This document shows positions 57,360-64,000 of a stretch of 64,000 nt of DNA, piece after piece. Under the pieces are notes generated by a model, which saw only the letters and a list, made by a program, of their open reading frames with translations, made no database searches and was not told where the DNA came from. The translations under genes and the position numbers were made by a program. The stretch is taken from positions 1-64,000 of the forward strand of contig NZ_LZHH01000123.1 of the NCBI RefSeq assembly GCF_001690595.1, given 5' to 3'. Position 1 is the first letter of the stretch; the number at the start of each line of letters is the position of its first letter. This DNA is from Gilliamella sp. Choc5-1 (GTDB lineage Bacteria; Pseudomonadota; Gammaproteobacteria; Enterobacterales; Orbaceae).

Positions 57360-59450
57360 TCAATCCGACTCGGGATCATTAAATAAAATTGTCTTAAATT
57401 GCTGTACCGAATGGCACATTGTTAAGCGTTCAAGTTTTTGTTCATCATTAATCAACTCAATCAAACTGCGCATAATATTGAGATGAGAAAACGAATCGAT
57501 AGCTGCCAAACAAAATATAATTTTTACCGGACCCATTTCAGAATTACCAAAATCAACAGCATGACGCATGGTTACCACACTCACCCCTAATTGATTTACG
57601 CCGTCTTCAGGTCGAGCATGAGCCAAAGCTAAATTCTTGCCTATTACTATATATGGACCATATTGTTCAACGGAGCTAATCATGGCTTCGATATAGGAAG
57701 GTAAAATAAATTGTTTTTTTAATAACGGCTCAGCAGCAATTTTGATCGCTTGTCGCCAATCTGAACTATCTTGCTGCAATATGATGTCATCATCAGTAAG
57801 AATATCTTTCAACATAGGCTGAATTTTCCTTTTATTGATTTTAAGATTATTGAGCGCTAAACACTTTTCTAGTTGGTTATAGATAGGAGCAGACACAATA
57901 CCGCCACTTTCTTTAATTAAATCGACAAGTGAATAAAACAGATCGGTCGCATCTACTAAATGCTTTACAACCCGTTGATTAGTGCTGTGTTTAGCTAAAA
58001 AATCAGTAATAATAGGGTGATTTTTTTCTTTTAAAATCGGTTCTAACACCAATACAGGGTGACCTGAGTGCTGTAATGGAAATGTAGAAAATATCAAATC
58101 AAAATCAAGTTGATCCAACAAAACCAGATCATTACGGCCTAAAATTGCCAAAATATCGATACTAAAAAATTCCTTGAGCGTCTGAGCAAGTAAGTTAGAA
58201 GTTGCAATGCCATGATCACATAACACTACAGCTTTAAAATAATAACTACGATCTTGATTAATTGCGCTAGCAAAAGTCGAAAAATGGATAGTTAAAAATG
58301 CGATCTCATCATCTGAAATTTTATGACTCAACGTTGTTTCAAAATCGTGCATAAAAGTGGTAATAACGGCGTGAATTTCGCTGTAGTTTTGTTTAACGCT
58401 ATCGAGCAATGGATTGATAATGTGAATATTATTATTTACTCTAGCGATAAGCCCAGCTAAGTGTTTGCATAGGTTCTCGTATAATTGCTCTTGTTTGGTC
58501 GAAAATGGAATTTGTGTTTTATCTTCCACATAATTAACTAGTTTTATAGCTAATAACTGGGCATTTAACCATTCGACATAATTATTAATATCCTTGGTAT
58601 TAAACGCTTCTAACATATAAATGATGTATTGTTGCTCTTGCCTGCTTATCTGCAAAGCAATCTGTTGACAAGTTAAATGAATAAACTTAGCTATTTCACC
58701 CAAATCATTATTATTAAAATCAGTTCTTATCATGGTGAGATGATGATGTTGTTGGTTTCGAACAACCCAAATAGCAGTAAAAATCACAAGTTGTTGAACA
58801 TAAATTTCATCATGAATTCGATTAATAGTTTGATGAGCTAATTGCAATAATTTATGAAAAAGTGATTGAGGAATATAATTAAACAATTGCTGTTGTATTA
58901 AACTTAATTCATGTAAAGGTCTATTTAGTTCCAAATTACCTGCATACTGATTAATAGCTTCATACATCATTAAACGAATAGAGCGCTCTAAACCAATGAA
59001 CTGCATACCTTGCTTCGGTTGGCTAATTAACTCAATGTCATATTTCTTTAATCGAGCCTTGATTTTACGAATATCATCATCTAAAACACTTTTCGATACA
59101 AAATATACATTTTCTTTATGGCTTAAAATGGTAGGAGAAGCAGAGAAAGCAATGGACAATAACAAATCAAACTGACGTTCATCTTTATTTAAAATCGATG
59201 AGATTGGTATGCCCAATAATGCATTATAAATTAACTGTTTTTCATCTTGTGACGCATTGATTATAAAACCTTTACTACGTACTGTTGAAATTAAAGGTAA
59301 CTTTTTTTGTGTTAAAAACTGATTAATTTCCTGAATTTCGTTACGAATAGTTCGCACACTAATCTGAAATTCTTCTGACAACATTTCGACAGTAACTGGA
59401 TAGTCGATTGAAATAAATTTTTTAAATACTTCAATGGTTCTTGTTCGCAT
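57360..59450 (-). CDS. PRD-containing transcriptional regulator with IIB- and IIA-like domains (BglG/MtlR type)
   Basis: A 696-residue regulator. Order: winged HTH (YPVTVEMLSEEFQISVRTIR, residues 15-50), two PTS regulation domains with conserved histidines (about 180-400), a IIB-like domain with a cysteine loop LCDHGIATSNLL (Cys411), and a C-terminal IIA domain of the mannitol/fructose type with active His611 in ALAHARPEDGV. It is expected to activate this operon in response to PTS phosphorylation. Since no other IIA exists here, its own IIA domain may donate phosphate to IIB. ATG 59450 has AGGTG upstream; a GTG at 59462 is also in frame. Confidence 0.9.
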   Translation of the reverse strand: MRTRTIEVFKKFISIDYPVTVEMLSEEFQISVRTIRNEIQEINQFLTQKKLPLISTVRSKGFIINASQDEKQLIYNALLGIPISSILNKDERQFDLLLSIAFSASPTILSHKENVYFVSKSVLDDDIRKIKARLKKYDIELISQPKQGMQFIGLERSIRLMMYEAINQYAGNLELNRPLHELSLIQQQLFNYIPQSLFHKLLQLAHQTINRIHDEIYVQQLVIFTAIWVVRNQQHHHLTMIRTDFNNNDLGEIAKFIHLTCQQIALQISRQEQQYIIYMLEAFNTKDINNYVEWLNAQLLAIKLVNYVEDKTQIPFSTKQEQLYENLCKHLAGLIARVNNNIHIINPLLDSVKQNYSEIHAVITTFMHDFETTLSHKISDDEIAFLTIHFSTFASAINQDRSYYFKAVVLCDHGIATSNLLAQTLKEFFSIDILAILGRNDLVLLDQLDFDLIFSTFPLQHSGHPVLVLEPILKEKNHPIITDFLAKHSTNQRVVKHLVDATDLFYSLVDLIKESGGIVSAPIYNQLEKCLALNNLKINKRKIQPMLKDILTDDDIILQQDSSDWRQAIKIAAEPLLKKQFILPSYIEAMISSVEQYGPYIVIGKNLALAHARPEDGVNQLGVSVVTMRHAVDFGNSEMGPVKIIFCLAAIDSFSHLNIMRSLIELINDEQKLERLTMCHSVQQFKTILFNDPESD

Positions 59451-59661
59451 AGAGTTATTCACCTATTTACTTCATAGATTAAGTATAAGTGAGATAGATT
59501 TGCTTACCTAGTTGGTATTTTTGCCAATAAAAATGGCAAAAAATTGGATGATGTCTATTTGTATCATGAAAATAAACATTTTATGAAAGAGTATAAGTAG
59601 GAATATGCTTAATAAAATTACAATTTACTGAATTAGATAACTAATTGAAAGATAATAACTT

Positions 59662-59703
59662 TATACTTAAACGTAGGGTTTTCCTGAAACTTTTTAACAA
59701 ACG
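59662..59703 (+). repeat. dispersed ~40-bp element in the regulator-rlmB gap
   Basis: TATACTTAAACGTAGGG then TTTTCCTGAAACTTTTTAAC and AAACG, the best match to the copy at 2126. It is the only recognisable feature in the 426-bp gap 59451-59876; the remainder is AT-rich, with a possible promoter for the divergent regulator near 59480-59500 that I could not define. Confidence 0.75.
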
Positions 59704-59876
59704 ATACTTATCGGCTTATTTAGCTTTTTAAAGATGAATGAAAAATTCAAGCTAATAAAAATGATATTTAATTATATATTTTTATGACGGTTTTAACCGT
59801 ATTGGCTTAACACAACATATTGATTTAATATAAAATTTAAATCGTTAGATAAGTAATACGGTTATAATTATTTAAA

Positions 59877-60638
59877 TTAAGTTATAACAAGGGATTTTTG
59901 CCGAACAATTTCAAACAAGCATACACCAGTTGCTACCGATACATTTAGTGATGACACAATACCCGCCATTGGAATGCTGACTAATTCATCACAGTGTTCT
60001 TTGGTTAAACGACGCATGCCTTCACCTTCAGCACCCATTACCAATGCAAGTGTGGTTTGTGTTGATGTTTTATAAAAATCGGTTTGATAAAGCGTCTTAT
60101 CTGCTTCGCCTGCGGTACCCACAATCCAAACTTGATACTCGTCTTGCAGCATTCGCATAGTACGTGCCAAATTGGTTACTCTAACCACAGGCACGCTTTC
60201 AGCTGCGCCACAGGCAACTTTTTGTGCGGTGGAATTTAGCGGTGCGGAGCGATCTTTTGGCACAATAATAAAATCAACCCCAGCGGCATCGGCAGTACGA
60301 ATGCAAGCGCCTAAATTGTGTGGATCAGTCACACCATCTAAAATTAAAATAACTGGATTTGGCTGTTGTTCCATGAGCAAAGGTATATCATTTTCTTGAT
60401 AACCTCGATTCGGCGTAACCATGGCTAAAATACCTTGGTGCACGCCGTTTTTTGACTTTTCATCTAACCATTGACGATTAGCAATTTTTACAGGCAAGCC
60501 AAGTTGTTCTAATTGACGCACAACGGCAAGAAGGCGTTTATCTTCACGCCCTTTAATAATAAATACTTCAATAATTCTTTCTGGCGAACGTGCTAATAAT
60601 GCTTCAATGGCGTGCAGGCCATAAACTGTTTCACTCAT
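59877..60638 (-). CDS. rlmB: 23S rRNA (guanosine-2251-2'-O)-methyltransferase
   Basis: A 253-residue SPOUT methyltransferase (E. coli 243) modifying Gm2251 in the ribosomal P loop. An N-terminal substrate-binding domain (VYGLHAIEALL, VHQGILAMV) is followed by the knotted SAM domain with LDGVTDPHNLGACIRTADAAG near residue 100, VMGAEGEGMRRL near 206 and IPMAGIVSSLNVSVATGV near 223. It lies downstream of rnr, the conserved pair. Confidence 0.96.
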   Translation of the reverse strand: MSETVYGLHAIEALLARSPERIIEVFIIKGREDKRLLAVVRQLEQLGLPVKIANRQWLDEKSKNGVHQGILAMVTPNRGYQENDIPLLMEQQPNPVILILDGVTDPHNLGACIRTADAAGVDFIIVPKDRSAPLNSTAQKVACGAAESVPVVRVTNLARTMRMLQDEYQVWIVGTAGEADKTLYQTDFYKTSTQTTLALVMGAEGEGMRRLTKEHCDELVSIPMAGIVSSLNVSVATGVCLFEIVRQKSLVIT

Positions 60639-60665
60639 TTATTTGTTACTCTTTTATTTTATTAA

Positions 60666-60776
60666 CTATTTAGTTTTATTGGTTGATTTAGATTTACTAC
60701 GTTTTTTACTTTTGGCTTTCACTTCAACTTTAGCACTTGCTTTCATGCTTGATTTAGCGTTCGATTTTGCTTTTTT
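60666..60776 (-). other. candidate -1 frameshift site and lysine-rich tail of rnr
   Basis: The heptamer A AAA AAG occupies 60776-60770 on the minus strand, in the zero frame of rnr (codons CCA AAA AAG). In zero frame translation stops at 60743. A -1 slip continues with GCA AAA TCG for 34 residues, [17 protein letters not shown] then KAKSKKRSKSKSTNKTK, to a stop at 60666. This tail continues the lysine-rich composition of the RNase R end. The alternative is a lost A in the A6 run. Confidence 0.6.
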
Positions 60777-63124
60777 GGGGTACTTGATTTAGTACTTGGT
60801 TTAGTATTTTGCTTAGTATTTGGCTTCGCGCTACTTTTTTTACTGGTTGATTTTTTGCCTTTTCGTTTTATTGGTAAATCGGCAATTTGATCGTTTTTGA
60901 CTTGTTTGGACTTATCTTTTGCCGTTTTACCCAGACGTTTTGGCTTATTATTACTGCCAACCAATGAAAAATCAATTTTACGTTCTTCTGGATTAACATT
61001 ATCGACTTTCACTTGCACTTTATCACCCAAACGGTAAACAAAACGCGTATTTTCACCAATTAAACGATTGCGCGAACCGTCAAACGTATAATAATCATTT
61101 TCTAGCGATGATACATGTACTAAGCCATCAATAAATAGATCGTCTAATCGCACAAAGAAACCAAAGTTTACCACGCTCGAAATCGTACCGTTAAAAACCT
61201 CGCCGACATGATCTTGCATGTAATCACATTTTAGCCAATCAACTACATCACGCACCGCTTCGTCGGCACGTCGTTCGGTCATGGAACAGTGCTCGCCAAA
61301 ATAGAGCATTTCGCTAGTGGTATAACGGTAGCCACCTGTTTTACTGGTTTTTTGTTGTTCATCAGCTAAAATCCATTTAATCGCACGGTGCAAAAGTAGA
61401 TCAGGATAACGACGAATTGGTGAAGTAAAATGTCCATATTCCTCAAGCGCTAAACCAAAATGGCCGCGGTTTTCAGGATCATAAATAGCCTGCTTCATGG
61501 AGCGCAAAATAACCGTTTGTAGCATATCATGATCAGGACGCGTTTCAACCACGGTCATTAATTCAGCGATATCTTTAGGTTTAGGATTAGCTCCGCCCCC
61601 AAGCGACAACCCAAGTTCGCTTAAAATACTACGCAAATTATTAATGCGATCTTCATCAGGCCTGTCATGCACACGGAATAATGAAGGAATATCTGCTTTA
61701 ATCACTAATTTTGCCGCAGCCACATTGGCTAAAATCATACACTCTTCAATAATTTTATGTGCCACATTTCGCTGTGCCAGTTCAATACTTTCAATACGTT
61801 TATCGGCATTAAAAACAAATTTCGGCTCTTCTGATTCAAATCCTATCGCACCACGAATAACCCGTGCTTTATCAAGCACATTATAAAGTCCATAAAGATT
61901 TTCAAGATGAGGTACCAAATCACGGTAATGCTCACGAAGTTCTTCATCGCCCTCTAAAATCTTCGCCACTTTGGTATACGTTAACCGAGCATGTGAGTTC
62001 ATTACCGCTTCATAAAATTCATACCCCGTCAAACGCCCACGATTAGACACCGTCATTTCACAAACCAAACATAAGCGATCCACTTGCGGATTTAATGAAC
62101 ACAGCCCATTAGATAAAACTTCAGGAAGCATAGGCACCACGCGCGACGGAAAGTAAACCGACGTACCACGCAAACAAGCCTCTTTATCTAATGCTTTACT
62201 AGGGCGAACATAATAACTCACATCCGCAATCGCCACCCATAACCGATAGCCACCACCACGATTTTTTTGGCAATAAACCGCATCATCAAAATCACGGGCA
62301 TCTTCACCATCAATTGTTACCAAAGGTAATTGTCGCAAATCTCTTCGCCCTTTTTTAGCGCTTTCTGGCACTTGTTCAGTGAATTTGCTTACCTCTTTTT
62401 CAACAGCCTTTGGCAATTCATAAGGGATTTCATGATTACGTAGGGCAATATCAATGGCTAAATTTGTGCCCATCATTTCGCCAAGCACTTCTTTAATCAC
62501 ACCCACCGCTTTTTGACGACGCTCTGGTCGCTGTTGTAACTCAACGACTACAACCGACCCCATGCGCACGGTGCGATCGGGTTTACCTGTTATTAAAATA
62601 TCAAAGTTTAAACGACTATCATCAGGCACCACAAAACCAACGCCTTGCTCGATAAAATAACGGCCAACAATTTGATTACTACGCGGCTCTAAAATTCGCA
62701 CTACCCTAGCTTCGGTTTTACCTCGGTATTGCGTGCCGATAGGCTGGGCTAAAATTACATCGCCTTGTAGGACTTTTTTCATCTGTTCTGGTGCTAAAAA
62801 ATAGTCCTCAGGATTACCCTCTACCCGCAAAAAGCCAAAACCATCACGGTGGGCAATAACCTTACCTTTGACCATGTCGAACTTTTCGGGCAAGGCATAA
62901 CACTTACGACGTGTAAACACCACCTGACCATCGCGCTCCATAGCACGCAAACGCCGGTGCAATGCCACTTTTTGCTCATCATTTTTAATATCAACAGCTT
63001 GAGCAATTTTTTCTAAACTGGCAGGCTTTGCTTCTTGTTTAAGGTAATCTAAAATAAGCTCTCGACTGGCAATTGGGGAATCATACTTCTCGGCTTCGCG
63101 GTCAAAAAATGGGTCTTTTATCAT
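60743..63124 (-). CDS. rnr: ribonuclease R
   Basis: A 793-residue 3'-5' exoribonuclease (E. coli 813) that degrades structured RNA and works with trans-translation. It carries an N-terminal helix-turn-helix ([12 protein letters not shown]), cold-shock domains ([19 protein letters not shown]), the RNB core with [14 protein letters not shown] near residue 265 and an S1 domain ([18 protein letters not shown]), then a Lys/Ser-rich tail. The ATG 63124 gives [14 protein letters not shown] as in E. coli. The tail stops 20 codons or more before the expected end; a -1 frameshift would extend it (see 60666-60776). Confidence 0.95.
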   Translation of the reverse strand: MIKDPFFDREAEKYDSPIASRELILDYLKQEAKPASLEKIAQAVDIKNDEQKVALHRRLRAMERDGQVVFTRRKCYALPEKFDMVKGKVIAHRDGFGFLRVEGNPEDYFLAPEQMKKVLQGDVILAQPIGTQYRGKTEARVVRILEPRSNQIVGRYFIEQGVGFVVPDDSRLNFDILITGKPDRTVRMGSVVVVELQQRPERRQKAVGVIKEVLGEMMGTNLAIDIALRNHEIPYELPKAVEKEVSKFTEQVPESAKKGRRDLRQLPLVTIDGEDARDFDDAVYCQKNRGGGYRLWVAIADVSYYVRPSKALDKEACLRGTSVYFPSRVVPMLPEVLSNGLCSLNPQVDRLCLVCEMTVSNRGRLTGYEFYEAVMNSHARLTYTKVAKILEGDEELREHYRDLVPHLENLYGLYNVLDKARVIRGAIGFESEEPKFVFNADKRIESIELAQRNVAHKIIEECMILANVAAAKLVIKADIPSLFRVHDRPDEDRINNLRSILSELGLSLGGGANPKPKDIAELMTVVETRPDHDMLQTVILRSMKQAIYDPENRGHFGLALEEYGHFTSPIRRYPDLLLHRAIKWILADEQQKTSKTGGYRYTTSEMLYFGEHCSMTERRADEAVRDVVDWLKCDYMQDHVGEVFNGTISSVVNFGFFVRLDDLFIDGLVHVSSLENDYYTFDGSRNRLIGENTRFVYRLGDKVQVKVDNVNPEERKIDFSLVGSNNKPKRLGKTAKDKSKQVKNDQIADLPIKRKGKKSTSKKSSAKPNTKQNTKPSTKSSTPKKQNRTLNQA

Positions 63125-63399
63125 AAAGGAATATCCTGTGACTAATATTAGCGCTAGCATAACATAGAGTGGTATAAGTTAACATCAACATTCTATTTAA
63201 TAAGCAAGAATCAATGGATTATTAGCTTAGTTTTAAAAGAATATTTCAGTATCTGAGTTATAGTAAAATAATAACAGTTAGAAAAAAGGAAATAAAAAAC
63301 ATTAATAAAATCAATGTAATTACTAATCTGTTTTTTGTAAAAAACAAGGTCTTTTTTGTTAGTGGATACAGTGGATTGGGTGCGGTGGCTTCGGAGTGA

Positions 63400-63489
63400 T
63401 TAAGTTATAGTTACCTTTTCTAACGGATCTTTGTCGCAACCAATAAGAAGGAACACAAAGACAATAGCGATAATCAAACGTATATTCAT
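63400..63489 (-). CDS. very small lipoprotein, possible truncated paralogue
   Basis: A 29-residue frame: a signal peptide MNIRLIIAIVFVFLLIGC with lipobox LIGC, then DKDPLEKVTIT and a stop. Its ATG overlaps the TGA of the upstream lipoprotein gene (ATGA). After the cysteine, the sequence DKDPLEKV parallels SKTPLEKV in that neighbour, so this looks like a cut-off tandem copy. It could be a pseudogene or a genuine tiny lipoprotein. Confidence 0.5.
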   Translation of the reverse strand: MNIRLIIAIVFVFLLIGCDKDPLEKVTIT

Positions 63490-63977
63490 TTCAATTTTTC
63501 ATCCATGAATTCATAGTTCTTAATCGGCTTGATGGGGATTAATGTTCTGTGTTTTACTTCACATACAGAATTATTACTTGAAACAATTATAATCTGTCCT
63601 CTTTCTAAATTAAAATCTAAAAGTGGAAATGGCTCTACGAAACCTAAAGGAGAAAATTCCCTGTCCCTGTTATCCGGAGGAAATTCGTAATAAACAACTT
63701 TTTTATTATATACATACACTACGGCATCAGAATGCTCTTGATATTTTCCATATTTCCTTTTAGGTCTTTCTACTTTTTTGACATCAATATTTTGTTCTCG
63801 CATTAATATGATATACCTTCCACCAATACTGCCACTGATTAACCAAACTTCGTCCCATTTAAAATTAGTATAATCAGATAAGGTTATGGTTTTAGGGTGA
63901 TTTTCTTCTATATCTTTTAATACTTTTTCTAAAGGAGTTTTGCTACAATTGGTTAGAAATAAACACATAAGTAACAA
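63486..63977 (-). CDS. putative lipoprotein, signal peptide out of frame by one base
   Basis: A 163-codon frame opening at a TTG/ATG (63977/63968) with MCLFLTNCSKT, a lipobox LTNC, and a mature domain of about 150 residues containing YTNFKWDEVWLISG and a late VCEVKHRTLIPIKPI. No family is recognised. Just upstream, ATG AAAAAAAA (63996-63986) would give the ideal start MKKIILLLLMCLFLTNC if one A fewer were present. As it stands that start is out of frame. The gene is either silenced, phase-variable, or affected by a base-count error near the contig or window end. Confidence 0.6.
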   Translation of the reverse strand: MLLMCLFLTNCSKTPLEKVLKDIEENHPKTITLSDYTNFKWDEVWLISGSIGGRYIILMREQNIDVKKVERPKRKYGKYQEHSDAVVYVYNKKVVYYEFPPDNRDREFSPLGFVEPFPLLDFNLERGQIIIVSSNNSVCEVKHRTLIPIKPIKNYEFMDEKLK

Positions 63978-63985
63978 TAGTATGA

Positions 63986-63993
63986 TTTTTTTT
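63986..63993 (-). repeat. A8 homopolymer at the start of the lipoprotein gene
   Basis: Eight A on the minus strand directly after ATG (63996-63994). Seven A would restore a full lipoprotein signal peptide; eight leads to a short frame ending in TAG. A candidate slippage site. Confidence 0.6.
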
Positions 63994-64000
63994 CATTATT

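Noticed and set aside
63360-63402. Plus-strand reading VDTVDWVRWLRSD as the end of a larger protein
   Set aside because: Only 13 residues, no upstream frame, and no recognised family.

Overview
The window is AT-rich chromosomal DNA from a gammaproteobacterium. Enterobacteria-like gene neighbourhoods survive: rsmE-gshB-yqgE-ruvX, mnmA-hflD-purB, hemCDXY, ppdA-ppdB-ygdB-ppdC, opgGH, xseB-ispA-dxs, zapA-6S RNA-fau and rnr-rlmB. Low GC, shortened enterobacterial-type proteins, many degraded insertion sequences and a preference for imported sugars fit the Orbales (Gilliamella or a close relative, gut symbionts of bees). The assignment is an inference from gene content and base composition, not from a marker-gene search.

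Layout. 1-900: a 182-bp tandem repeat (about 3.8 copies, cut by the window edge) and intergenic repeats. 0.9-10 kb: ychF, moeA, a half-size EamA transporter, an MBL hydrolase, folB, and the rsmE-gshB-GNAT-yqgE-ruvX group, then purM. 10-19 kb: a large pyruvate:flavodoxin oxidoreductase (nifJ), a Tat-exported PLP aminotransferase, and a minus-strand trio DUF2868 membrane protein / DUF3482 GTPase / NlpC-P60 lipoprotein. 19-28.6 kb: zapB and tpiA (divergent), an orphan Mu-type Ner/repressor switch, mnmA-hflD-purB, and heme genes hemC-hemD-hemX-hemY. 28.6-33.8 kb: an IS1182-like relic, yqfB, bglX, yajQ, dapD and a DDE transposase relic. 33.9-36.6 kb: four minor prepilin genes and ybfF. 36.6-50.4 kb: rnb, yecH, a lipoprotein gene ahead of opgGH, epmA-rmuC-xseB-ispA-dxs-zapA, 6S RNA and fau. 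50.7-53.8 kb: katA, then a 1-kb graveyard of insertion-sequence fragments and a small membrane protein. 53.8-59.5 kb: a minus-strand sugar PTS island (P-loop kinase, class II aldolase, TPR-like protein, UlaA-type IIC, UlaB-type IIB, PRD regulator carrying its own IIA domain). 59.9-64 kb: rlmB, rnr and two related small lipoprotein genes.

What stands out. (1) A roughly 40-bp element recurs at intergenic sites across the window and also lies inside the 182-bp tandem repeat. (2) rnr ends on an in-frame A AAA AAG slippery heptamer; a -1 shift would add a lysine-rich 34-residue tail ending 27 bp before rlmB. (3) The PTS island reads as a self-contained import-phosphorylate-cleave route with no recognisable isomerase, so its substrate is unknown. 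(4) The last lipoprotein gene is out of frame with a perfect signal peptide by one A in an A8 run. (5) hemY lacks its last ~100 residues next to a transposase relic. No tRNA, rRNA operon, CRISPR array or intact transposase was seen.
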